35,174 nt of DNA from a virus. Made by a program: the position numbers and the translations under genes. Positions 7,343-14,953 of this stretch are shown here, piece after piece (the first letter of the stretch is position 1; every line of letters starts with the position of its first letter). The notes under the pieces are model-generated. The model saw only the letters and a program-made list of their open reading frames with translations. It had not been told where the DNA came from and searched no databases. Location: positions 1-35,174 of the IMG/VR virus record IMGVR_UViG_3300017776_005857; one strand, given 5' to 3'.

Positions 7343-8783
7343 AATTCATTGGGGTGTTTCTGCTGGGTTTCATGATGCGTCTATAAGCGTAGTGCAAGGC
7401 GATCAAATTCTTTTTGCTGGACACAGCGAGCGTTACAGCAGAATAAAAAATGATAAGAACATTAATTTTAATTTAGTACAGGATGCTATGAAGTATGGTC
7501 GTCCTGATATCGTGCATTGGTATGAAAATCCATATAAGAAAGCACTGCGGCGTCTAATCGCTCGGCAAGATAATATTTGGACATCACCTAGAAGTTATCT
7601 GAAAGGACTGTCTAACGTACCAATTAAAATAGGAGATCATCATGAAAGTCATGCGTCTGCTGGGTTCTACACTAGTGGCTTTGATGAAGCCGCTGTATTG
7701 GTTGTTGATGCTATTGGCGAGTTTACCACTATTAGTATTAGTCATTATTTATCGCAAGGAGATAGAAGAAGTCGCCGCCCGCTGTATCGAACAACATACC
7801 CACGGTCACTAGGATTATTTTATTCTGCTATTACTGATCGTGTTGGTCTTAAAGCAAACGAAGACGAATATATTTTGATGGGCATGGCGGCTTACGGTGA
7901 CCCTCTAAGATTTTACGATGACGTAAAGAAACTGTATAACTCAACAGAAAACTTTCATAGAGGCTGTAAGTGGTTTCTTCCTGACTTAGAAGAAAAAGAT
8001 TATTTTGATTTAGCCGCATCTGCACAAAAGTTTTTTGAAGCACAGTTAGAAAAGTTATTGTCAGAAGCAGTTTATCTAACTAAGTCTAGAAATTTAGTTT
8101 ACATGGGAGGTTGCGCTTTGAATTGTGTTGCAAATGGCATAATCTCAAAGTATTTTGATAATCATTGGATCATGCCTAATCCAGGAGACGCTGGCTCATC
8201 TCTCGGCGCTATCACGGCTCATACTAGACAAATGTTAGATTGGAAGGGACCGTATCTAGGTTATGATATTGCAAGATCATACCCCACAGAAGACATTGTA
8301 CGTAAATTACAAGATGTCAGTATTGTAGGTGTTGCAAATGGTCGTGCTGAGTTTGGTCCTCGCGCTTTGGGTAATCGAAGTTTATTTGGCAACGCACTAG
8401 ACCCTGACATTAAAGATAAGATGAATAAAATTAAGAGACGGCAAGAGTTTCGTCCCTTTGCTCCTGTCATAATGAAAGAACATGCCGCAGATTATTTTGA
8501 TGTAGAAAAAGATTTTGAATCTGCGTACATGCAACATGTAGTTCGTTGTACACAACCAGAAAAGTTTCCGGGTATCGTACATAAAGATGGTACAAGCAGA
8601 GTGCAAACTGTGACAAGAGATCAACACAGAGGTCTTTACGACACACTAGCACTGCTTTACAAAGACACTGGCTGTCCTATGATGTTGAATACTAGTTTGA
8701 ATATTAAAGGACAGCCTATGGTAAATGACATACGTGACGCCACAGAATTTTCTACATATTACGGAATATCTGTTCTTGTATAA
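7326..8783 (+). CDS. NodU/TobZ/CmcH-family O-carbamoyltransferase
   Basis: 485 residues. The N-terminal Kae1-like domain shows GVSAGFHDASIS (10-21), HHESHASAGF (105-114) and VVDAIGE (126-132), followed by GMAAYGDP and MGGCALNCVANG. The C-terminal YrdC-like domain carries GRAEFGPRALGNRS (339-352), the DGTSRVQTV segment (~421-429) and NTSLNIKGQPMV (455-466). This family uses carbamoyl phosphate and ATP to carbamoylate hydroxyls of sugars, aminoglycosides (TobZ) or Nod factors (NodU). It is shorter than the usual ~550 but has both domains. It is the last gene of the plus half; its end overlaps the minus-strand fusion gene by 32 nt. Members also occur in phages with modified DNA, so the acceptor could be a sugar or a base. 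Confidence 0.93.
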   Translation: MATHDKIHWGVSAGFHDASISVVQGDQILFAGHSERYSRIKNDKNINFNLVQDAMKYGRPDIVHWYENPYKKALRRLIARQDNIWTSPRSYLKGLSNVPIKIGDHHESHASAGFYTSGFDEAAVLVVDAIGEFTTISISHYLSQGDRRSRRPLYRTTYPRSLGLFYSAITDRVGLKANEDEYILMGMAAYGDPLRFYDDVKKLYNSTENFHRGCKWFLPDLEEKDYFDLAASAQKFFEAQLEKLLSEAVYLTKSRNLVYMGGCALNCVANGIISKYFDNHWIMPNPGDAGSSLGAITAHTRQMLDWKGPYLGYDIARSYPTEDIVRKLQDVSIVGVANGRAEFGPRALGNRSLFGNALDPDIKDKMNKIKRRQEFRPFAPVIMKEHAADYFDVEKDFESAYMQHVVRCTQPEKFPGIVHKDGTSRVQTVTRDQHRGLYDTLALLYKDTGCPMMLNTSLNIKGQPMVNDIRDATEFSTYYGISVLV

Positions 8784-10785
8784 CGTTTGCTAGTTCTTTG
8801 TGCCCAGCCTCGTTGGGATGTCCACAATCTAAAAAATATTTAGATGAGCGCAATAGTTCTCTTTCCGCAACCGCATACTCCCAGTCTTTTCCAAACATTT
8901 CATCATAATGTTCTTTCATTGGATTCTCATCATTAGCCATGTCGTATTCAAACATGGGTAATTTATATCTGAATGGTGTTCTATTAATTTTTGCTAAAAT
9001 ATCAATAAACGAGCCGTAAAAGTTATCAATTTCTACATTGTTTGGTTTTTCACCAAAAACAGAAAAATGAAAAACTTTTGTTTGAGAAAAGGCGGCTAAC
9101 TCATTTATCTGAATCATTTGCTCTTCCCATAAATCAAACATATGTTCTGTACTATTATTATTAAAAAAGTGCAATTGGTCTGCGTCTGCTTGTTTTTTCT
9201 GTGCGAAAGATGCAGGATACGTATGTAATCCAATATCTCCGTAATTTTTCATTCTTCTGGCAATACTAGACCAAGCTACAACAATAAATCTAGGTTGCTC
9301 ACCTGACTTTAAGTACTCGACTACTTTTCGGTGTATTGATGCATTGTCAGAACCAGACTTTGCAAGATTTTTAGGTATCATTGTTGTATGAAGAAAATCA
9401 GCCCAGGGTTGTTTGACCCCATATCCCTCAGTCCAACTATCTCCAAATATAGCAACGTGATTTTTACCGTCTCCTTGTCGCAATGCCCTTGCTTTTAATA
9501 GTTCTGTTAATTGCGTTCTTTGCTTTGATATAGATTCTATTTCATTCTCTGATATCTCTGGGTGTTCAAATACAACGTTTCCAATGTTAGCTAAATGATA
9601 ATAATTGTGCGAAAGTATGGAATGCATTTCTTGCAACAAAGAAGTACACTCTTTCATAGGAAGCTCTAGAATTTGATCTACAATCTTCATGACAGCCTCA
9701 AATCTTTTACCTTGATCTTCTATTTCATCATAGCTTTCATCCCAAAATTTATCAAATGTTTTGAAGCCAAACTCCTTTAACATTCGTAAAGTTCCTGCAG
9801 GCGCTAAAAGTATAAACGGTCTTTTTGTAAGCAGTGCTTTTTTTGTTTTTTCTGACCAAAAACAAGTGTCTTTGTGCCATAAAGTTTCTGTTACTAGGCT
9901 CAAAAAGGAGTCTGCGTGTTTTTGTGTTGTTTTATCTTGCTGTTCTGTGCCTATACTAATATATTCTTTTTGATCCCAAGTTAAATCTTTTGCATAAAAT
10001 TTATCTCTTTTTTGTGTTAGATATCTTTTGTAAACATTACTAAATTTATGCCACAAAAAATCTTGCTTATCTCGGCACCATTCTCTGTCGTACTCTCCTC
10101 TTTTTATAGCGTCCCAGCCCCACTTAGAGTAGTTAGTCAAGAAGACATCATTTCTGTTGACTAAATGTGTACATGCAATTTGACGGTGTATTTCAGGTCT
10201 TTTATTTACGCACATCACTTTGTATTTAATGTCTTCATATGGAATTTCGTTGAAAAATGTGTTGAGTTCGTCTGATTCTCCCCTTTTCATTGCATGAAGT
10301 TCTTCAATTTGTAATTGCGACCAGGATTGTGTGAATTGATCGTGATATTTTACTTTACTGAGATCAACGTCTGATCCAATATAGTATCTCTGACCACCGT
10401 ACTCTGGATCTAGTATTAAGTAATCTTCAACGTCAACTTTTTCTAGTATTTCCTGAAAAATAGTAGATTCGTTTGAAATCCATTCATCGCCTCCTTGTTT
10501 CAATCCAATCAAGCGAGTGTGACAATCATCGTTTATCATTATAATTTTTTTTATTTTGATCTTGTTTATTTCATTTATCAGGATATCAATTCCTGTTCTC
10601 CACTTGTATCCTTGGTTCAAAAGATATAAAACTTCTGAATTGTCCTGCCAAAAAGGCAAATACTTAGTTTCATAACAGTCTACTACTTTATCATCTGACA
10701 AAAAATCTCCGCCCCAGAATTGTCTTCTCTCGCTTCCTCGTAACCACCAGATGCCGTTGTATGCGTAATTGTTGTTGTCTACCAT
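8752..10785 (-). CDS. Fusion protein: glycosyltransferase-like domain + SGNH hydrolase
   Basis: 677 residues. The first ~400 end with the block SEKTKKALLTKRPFILLAPA (311-330), followed by GTLRMLKEFGFKTFDKFWDESYD. This is the nucleotide-sugar-binding pattern of a phage/marine glycosyltransferase family related to fucosyltransferase-like GT-B enzymes. The C-terminal ~230 residues are a complete SGNH domain: IFGDSWTEGYG with Ser450, GSDNAS with Asn481, VVAWSS, and the Asp-His pair in LDCGHPNEAGH (Asp653, His656). The likely role is transfer of a sugar followed by addition or removal of an acyl group. Start codon ATG overlaps the amidinotransferase stop by 7 nt. It is the last gene of the minus half. 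Confidence 0.82.
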   Translation of the reverse strand: MVDNNNYAYNGIWWLRGSERRQFWGGDFLSDDKVVDCYETKYLPFWQDNSEVLYLLNQGYKWRTGIDILINEINKIKIKKIIMINDDCHTRLIGLKQGGDEWISNESTIFQEILEKVDVEDYLILDPEYGGQRYYIGSDVDLSKVKYHDQFTQSWSQLQIEELHAMKRGESDELNTFFNEIPYEDIKYKVMCVNKRPEIHRQIACTHLVNRNDVFLTNYSKWGWDAIKRGEYDREWCRDKQDFLWHKFSNVYKRYLTQKRDKFYAKDLTWDQKEYISIGTEQQDKTTQKHADSFLSLVTETLWHKDTCFWSEKTKKALLTKRPFILLAPAGTLRMLKEFGFKTFDKFWDESYDEIEDQGKRFEAVMKIVDQILELPMKECTSLLQEMHSILSHNYYHLANIGNVVFEHPEISENEIESISKQRTQLTELLKARALRQGDGKNHVAIFGDSWTEGYGVKQPWADFLHTTMIPKNLAKSGSDNASIHRKVVEYLKSGEQPRFIVVAWSSIARRMKNYGDIGLHTYPASFAQKKQADADQLHFFNNNSTEHMFDLWEEQMIQINELAAFSQTKVFHFSVFGEKPNNVEIDNFYGSFIDILAKINRTPFRYKLPMFEYDMANDENPMKEHYDEMFGKDWEYAVAERELLRSSKYFLDCGHPNEAGHKELANVIQEQIFRNM

Positions 10786-11732
10786 CTTTGTAAATCCAAT
10801 GTTACGCAGTGATGACCACCGCCAAGTGTACGTGAATGTGTCATTTCTACACCGTATGTAGAGATATGATTTTTTTCAATTTTGTCTCTTATAAGTCTTT
10901 GATTGGTATCACAAATAACATTGCTTTCGTTAATTGATAATACGTTCATTGCAATGTAATCGCTTGCATACGGATATTGATAGAAATCTTTGCTTTCGAT
11001 ATCTTCTTTTGTTATCCAAATTTTGTCCCAGCTTTTTAGTACGTCTGGGCAAGTGTCGTTGTTGAGTCGATCTCCATTCAACATGACTAGACCTTCTCTA
11101 AGCGGTACAATTGTGCTATCTATATGTACCCCTTGATATACATTCTCAATGATATGTACTTTGTAATCATCGCCTAAAATTCTTTGTAGCCACCGAGCGC
11201 CTTCTATATTACCGCTGTCACTGACAAGATAAAGCAAGTCTTTCCCTAATCGGCAAATATTTGCGGCATCAAAAAATGCAGTTTCGTCATCACACGTGAT
11301 AACCTCGCCTAAGTAATCTTGCAAGGCTAAAATTTCTGGCATACGGCATGGAAACATCATAGGACAATTAATAACTTTGTCACCTATGATTAGAATACGA
11401 TCTCGGGGACAGTAATTATACATGCCGTCAAAGGAAGAAAAATCTAAGTTTTTTGGTCTTACAACCTGTACTTCAAAGTCTCTAAGAACAGAACACATTA
11501 CCGCTAAGTTTGTGTTTGCTTCATGAATGATTTCATTAGGTACGGCTCCACGCGGAACAGGCGACTCTTGCCACCGCGTAGTTTCTTCTAAGGAGCGAAA
11601 ACCTTTACAACGTACAGGCCAGTGTGCATTTGTTGCTGTGCCTACGACGATTTTATGTAGCGGCTCCCATTCATTATTGCTGTATACTGATCTCACGTAA
11701 ATCCGGATATTCTTTAGATTGACACATACCAT
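10779..11732 (-). CDS. Amidinotransferase (glycine amidinotransferase / StrB1 family)
   Basis: Up to 317 residues. The protein follows mammalian GATM closely in its catalytic parts: EANTNLAVM, RDRILIIGD, FDAANICRLGKDL (Asp155), VHIDSTIVPL (His203, Asp205), AMNVLSI, and LGGGHHCVTLD with the nucleophile Cys309. These enzymes move the amidino group of arginine to an amine, giving a guanidino compound; bacterial relatives act in streptomycin synthesis. The triad Asp-His-Cys is intact and its spacing matches the family. The start is uncertain: ATG 11732 gives a 59-nt overlap with the upstream gene, while GTG 11696 would begin the protein just before SVYSNNEWEPL, where homologous sequence begins. 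The acceptor amine is unknown; an aminosugar made by the neighbouring aminotransferase is an attractive guess. Confidence 0.9.
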   Translation of the reverse strand: MVCVNLKNIRIYVRSVYSNNEWEPLHKIVVGTATNAHWPVRCKGFRSLEETTRWQESPVPRGAVPNEIIHEANTNLAVMCSVLRDFEVQVVRPKNLDFSSFDGMYNYCPRDRILIIGDKVINCPMMFPCRMPEILALQDYLGEVITCDDETAFFDAANICRLGKDLLYLVSDSGNIEGARWLQRILGDDYKVHIIENVYQGVHIDSTIVPLREGLVMLNGDRLNNDTCPDVLKSWDKIWITKEDIESKDFYQYPYASDYIAMNVLSINESNVICDTNQRLIRDKIEKNHISTYGVEMTHSRTLGGGHHCVTLDLQRW

Positions 11733-12249
11733 TAAAGTTTTTTAACAATTCAAGACCCTTTTCAGCCTCTTCAATTGTGGGTTTGTAATGGTACCCAACT
11801 TCAAATACTTTTTGTTTTTGCCACGGGGAAATAGTTAAGTCTCGTCCATCATATGACATTCTTTTTAATTTGTTATAATCATATTTATCGTTACAAAGAA
11901 TTGCGCCGCCTCTCCCTATTGAAAGGGGTTTATCAAATCCAAAACTTAGACATTGCAAATCCCCATTATACATGTCTCGTTCTAATCTTCTCGCGCTATC
12001 CCAGATTCTAGTTAGTCCAAAACGATACTCACCTAACCACTGTTCATCGTTGTAACTATAATCTATATTCAGCTTGTGCATGAGCATAGGAATACTGAGA
12101 TAGGTGTAGGGTGTGAAAGTTGTTTTTGTTGTCTTGTCTAGTCGGAAGCAAAGTTCTAATGCATGTGTACAGCAGTCTGTTGCTACTGCATACTTAGCAC
12201 CTGCAAATCCAGCAAGTTGCTCTTCAAACTCAAATATTTTGTCAAACAT
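11674..12249 (-). CDS. Short DegT/DnrJ/EryC1/StrS-type PLP aminotransferase
   Basis: 191 residues, about half the family's usual 370-400. Visible landmarks: GAKYAVATDCCTHALELCFR (18-37), the phosphate-binding start of the large domain; TFTPYTYLSIPM; WDSARRLE with Asp84 (PLP nitrogen contact); and LSFGFDKPLSIGRGGAI with the Schiff-base Lys107. Family members put an amino group on a keto-sugar. The C-terminal small domain is reduced to ~60 residues. As the reading frame is clean this looks like a compact form rather than a broken gene, but loss of activity is possible. It overlaps the oxygenase gene by 8 nt and the amidinotransferase by up to 59 nt. Confidence 0.82.
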   Translation of the reverse strand: MFDKIFEFEEQLAGFAGAKYAVATDCCTHALELCFRLDKTTKTTFTPYTYLSIPMLMHKLNIDYSYNDEQWLGEYRFGLTRIWDSARRLERDMYNGDLQCLSFGFDKPLSIGRGGAILCNDKYDYNKLKRMSYDGRDLTISPWQKQKVFEVGYHYKPTIEEAEKGLELLKNFNGMCQSKEYPDLREISIQQ

Positions 12250-12721
12250 GACCAGTAATTTGTAATGTGTATCTTGGCTCTACACCGATATTGCTTGCGG
12301 CATGGGGAACCGTGTAGTCCCACTCTGCGTAATCACCAGCGTCCCAATCAGTGTAACCTATTGAATTCATTTCAAAATAATGACCAGGTTTCCAATCTTC
12401 CAAGAAAACTAATATTCTACGAGCATCTTTTTTGTCTATATTGAAAACTTTACAGTATGTTTCAAAATGATCGGTATGCTCGGGCATAATATTTAGAGTG
12501 TCCATTCTATAAAAAGCAAAACTCATATTGTTCAAGTTAAAGGGGAGTGTATTGACCCAAGTTGGCATTGGGTTTTTGCTATCATATAGTTTCCCTACAA
12601 ATGAGTCGTGTGTATAGCCAGCATCTCGCCATTTTTTTATATCTGTTGCGAGCGCAGGCTTTGTTTCATAGGGAAAATTTTTGTATGTTTCCCCCCAAAT
12701 TTTTTTAATGTTTTTTAGCAT
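12242..12721 (-). CDS. 2OG-Fe(II) oxygenase-like protein
   Basis: 159 residues, first gene of the minus half. The C-terminal part fits a small 2-oxoglutarate/Fe(II) dioxygenase: first iron motif PEHTDHF (His82-x-Asp84), strands RRILVFLEDWKPGHYFEM, then the distal His in VPHAASNIG (His140) and EPRYTLQITG with Arg150, the expected 2OG-binding residue ten positions on. Such enzymes hydroxylate or desaturate proteins, sugars or small molecules; the substrate here is unknown. There is no clear ribosome site, and the start lies 32 bp from the divergent gene at 12754. No convincing minus-strand promoter was found in this gap. Confidence 0.68.
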   Translation of the reverse strand: MLKNIKKIWGETYKNFPYETKPALATDIKKWRDAGYTHDSFVGKLYDSKNPMPTWVNTLPFNLNNMSFAFYRMDTLNIMPEHTDHFETYCKVFNIDKKDARRILVFLEDWKPGHYFEMNSIGYTDWDAGDYAEWDYTVPHAASNIGVEPRYTLQITGHV

Positions 12722-12729
12722 GTCTTATA

Positions 12730-12737
12730 TATAAATA
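12730..12737 (+). promoter_or_regulatory. T4-type late promoter motif
   Basis: Exact TATAAATA in the 32-bp divergent gap between the oxygenase gene (minus) and the 40-residue gene (plus). With T4 spacing, transcription would begin at about 12743, the first base of the AAGGAGGA ribosome site, leaving an 11-nt leader. It would transcribe 12754 and onward, including PhoH. Confidence 0.6.
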
Positions 12738-12753
12738 TAATTAAGGAGGAGCC

Positions 12754-12876
12754 ATGAAGTTGCTCAGAAAGATAAAACAAAAAATTAAAGACCGCATTGA
12801 AGAGTTTCGATACAAGCGTAAACTCAAGAAACGAATGGAGGAAATTCGTAAAAGAGATCCTTTTATTTACGACTAA
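12754..12876 (+). CDS. Very small basic protein (40 aa), likely core T4-like gene
   Basis: 40 codons with the strongest ribosome site in this part of the window (AAGGAGGA at 12743-12750, 3 nt before the ATG). The product is highly basic and helical-looking (MKLLRKIKQKIKDR at the start, KRKLKKRMEE in the middle) and ends RKRDPFIYD. Proteins of this size ending in a DPFIY motif occur in marine T4-like phages by my recollection. No function is known to me; the charge suggests nucleic-acid or RNA-polymerase contact. It marks the right boundary of the island. Confidence 0.75.
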   Translation: MKLLRKIKQKIKDRIEEFRYKRKLKKRMEEIRKRDPFIYD

Positions 12877-12881
12877 GAGTT

Positions 12882-13169
12882 ATGGGTGTAGTAGTACAAT
12901 TTAAAGAAAAGAAAGTCAAACTCGGTTACAGAGTTTCATTTTATACAGAAGATGAGATTAATATCACTCTTGCCTGTCTCAATCTTTGCGGCAGTTCTCC
13001 TTATCGATACAATCGTGCAGTCATGAAGCAATTAGACCCCTTAGAAATCCAAGATTGTCTGATCCGCGCAAAAAATCTTAAAATTTTAGGTTCCAAAACA
13101 CTTGAAATCATAAATAATGTATTATATAATATTGAAGAGTTCCCCTTAGAACAAGCAGTGAGAAGTTAA
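12882..13169 (+). CDS. Hypothetical protein (95 aa)
   Basis: 95 residues starting 5 nt after the preceding stop. The beginning is VVVQFKEKKVKLGYRVSF, the middle contains NLCGSSPYRYNRAVMKQLDP, and the end is helical. No membrane segment or known motif. The stop shares one base with the next start (TAATG), so the two are probably co-translated. I do not recognise the family; the position in a run of small core genes suggests an ordinary phage gene rather than island cargo. Confidence 0.65.
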   Translation: MGVVVQFKEKKVKLGYRVSFYTEDEINITLACLNLCGSSPYRYNRAVMKQLDPLEIQDCLIRAKNLKILGSKTLEIINNVLYNIEEFPLEQAVRS

Positions 13170-13474
13170 TGCCTATATACACATATGAAAACACCGAGAC
13201 TGGTGAAGTTTTTGACATTCTAATGAAACTGTCTGAGAAAGATGAGTTTCAGCAAAACAACCCTCATTTAAAAAGTAAGATCACAGGCGCCCCTGGTATT
13301 GTGGGTGGCACTGGTGATCGCACTCGTCCAAGTAACGGCTTCAAAGAAGTCCTCTCTAAAATTGCAGAAGCAAATCCATCATCTGCCCTTGCAAGTGACT
13401 TTGGCAAAAAAGATTCTATGTCTGTTAAAAAGAGAGACGCGATTCAACGTTATAACGCAAACAAAGGAGACTGA
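13169..13474 (+). CDS. FmdB-like small protein without its zinc-ribbon cysteines
   Basis: 101 residues beginning MPIYTYENTETGEVFDILM, which matches the opening strand pattern of FmdB-type zinc-ribbon regulators (MPxYxYxCxxCGxxFE). The cysteines are replaced (Glu, Thr), so no zinc site is left. The rest (NPHLKSKITGAPGIVGG, then NGFKEVLSKIAEANPSS) matches the layout of small proteins that T4-like marine phages encode near PhoH, as I recall. Role unknown; a transcription or DNA-binding accessory function is possible. Confidence 0.65.
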   Translation: MPIYTYENTETGEVFDILMKLSEKDEFQQNNPHLKSKITGAPGIVGGTGDRTRPSNGFKEVLSKIAEANPSSALASDFGKKDSMSVKKRDAIQRYNANKGD

Positions 13475-13520
13475 CTTATATCATTGAGTAGACCCTACTA
13501 ATCACAATACAGGTTCAAAA

Positions 13521-14264
13521 ATGACTAGAAAAAGAGCTTTACAGGTAGTAAGTAACTCTGAGCCAGAAGTTGACAAGAAACTCAAAATAAAAATCGATGA
13601 CTTGGCTACATTCGATGCAATAACTGAAACCCAAGGACAATTTTTCTCACAATACAAAACAAAAGGAGCATTTCTCTTACACGGTTCAGCTGGAACCGGT
13701 AAAACATTCATCGCGCTGTACAAGGCGTTAGAAGAAGTACTAGACCGAGGAACACAATATCAAAAAGTAATTGTTGTTCGTTCAGCCGTCCCCTCCCGCG
13801 AAATCGGTCACCTCCCTGGTGATGAAAAAGATAAGACAGAAGTTTATTCTATTCCTTATCAAACGATGTGTGAAGAACTTTTACCTCGCAAACAACAACC
13901 ATATCAACGTCTTACCGAACAAAAACACCTTTACTTTATGTGTACCTCATTTGTTCGAGGTATTACGTTAGATGATTCTATTATCATTGTAGACGAATGC
14001 CAAAACATGAACGATATGGAACTGAATTCAATTATGACACGTGTAGGAGAGAACACAAAAATTATTTTCTGTGGAGATTTCCGACAGACTGATTTGTATC
14101 GAAGAAACGATATGTCAGGACTGAAAAAGTTTATGATGATTGCAGAAAATATGCCTTCTTTCTCGTTGCATGAATTTACAACAGAAGACATTGTACGTTC
14201 TGGATTGTGCCGTGAATATGTTGAAGCTAGGATGCGATACGAAGACGAATTTGGTGTTGCATAA
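13521..14264 (+). CDS. phoH: PhoH-like P-loop ATPase
   Basis: 247 residues. Walker A is GSAGTGKT (55-62) and Walker B is IIIVDECQN (154-162); GDFRQTDL follows as the sensor-like motif (a GD.xQ pattern typical of PhoH). This is a helicase-superfamily ATPase common in marine phages; the physiological role is unsettled, with RNA-related functions and phosphate stress both proposed. A modest AGG precedes the ATG. It sits between the small core genes and the nuclease. Confidence 0.93.
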   Translation: MTRKRALQVVSNSEPEVDKKLKIKIDDLATFDAITETQGQFFSQYKTKGAFLLHGSAGTGKTFIALYKALEEVLDRGTQYQKVIVVRSAVPSREIGHLPGDEKDKTEVYSIPYQTMCEELLPRKQQPYQRLTEQKHLYFMCTSFVRGITLDDSIIIVDECQNMNDMELNSIMTRVGENTKIIFCGDFRQTDLYRRNDMSGLKKFMMIAENMPSFSLHEFTTEDIVRSGLCREYVEARMRYEDEFGVA

Positions 14265-14290
14265 ATAAAGTTTTAAAGTTATAATATGTT

Positions 14291-14953
14291 ATGTTTAATC
14301 ATAAACAAATTGAGTTTGAAGAAGCTGTAGCTAGGAGTACCCCGTCAGGTAGAATGTACGAAACGCCTGACGGGGCTTCCTATCCTTCTGTTACCACGAT
14401 CATGTCTTACAAAAGCAAAGACAGTATTCTTGCTTGGAGAAAACGTGTGGGTGAAGAAGAAGCAAATAAAATAAGCAACAAAGCCGCAACACGCGGAACA
14501 AAAATACATGATCTATGTGAAAAACATTTGTTGAATGAAGAATACTCTTTAGACAATCTAGGTCTTGTAGATCAATTTAACTTTAAAAACTTTATTCCTG
14601 TTCTAGAGAGAATAAATAACATCTATGCATTAGAGAAAGCATTGTATAGTCATCATTTGCGATTGGCTGGCAGGGTTGATTGTATTGCAGAATTTGATGG
14701 GCGCAGAAGTGTCATAGATTTTAAAACTTCATCTAAGCCTAAGAAAAAAGAATGGATTGATAGCTATTTCATGCAAGCAACTGCCTATGCAATTATGTAT
14801 GAAGAGGTTACAAAAATACCAGTACCCAACATTGCTATTCTAGTTTGCGTAGATAATGAAGAGCCACAAATCTTTACTGAAAAACGAGACAATTACGCCC
14901 AACAATTATTAGAACTGCGATTGGAATATGAACAGTATAAACGTAGCCTATAG
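14291..14953 (+). CDS. PD-(D/E)XK nuclease (exonuclease-like)
   Basis: 220 residues with the RecB/Cas4-type nuclease core: a helix with GTKIHDLCE (His73), AGRVDCIAEF (Asp130), VIDFKTS (Asp143 and Lys145, the metal-binding D...DxK set), then SYFMQATAYA with Gln162 and Tyr166. The N-terminal block GRMYETPDGASYPSVTTIM is typical of small phage exonucleases of this family. It probably processes DNA ends during recombination or replication. There is no ribosome site before ATG 14291, which is odd; the next in-frame ATG (14354) would cut into the conserved block. Confidence 0.82.
   Translation: MFNHKQIEFEEAVARSTPSGRMYETPDGASYPSVTTIMSYKSKDSILAWRKRVGEEEANKISNKAATRGTKIHDLCEKHLLNEEYSLDNLGLVDQFNFKNFIPVLERINNIYALEKALYSHHLRLAGRVDCIAEFDGRRSVIDFKTSSKPKKKEWIDSYFMQATAYAIMYEEVTKIPVPNIAILVCVDNEEPQIFTEKRDNYAQQLLELRLEYEQYKRSL

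Noticed and set aside
13487-13499. Small inverted repeat AGTAG...CTACT before PhoH
   Set aside because: Five-base stem with a three-base loop and no T tract; too weak to call a terminator or regulatory hairpin.
14260-14285. CATAAATA and TATAAT before the nuclease gene as promoters
   Set aside because: The late element has a mismatch and the -35 for TATAAT is poor (TTGCAT); the start would fall on the ATG.
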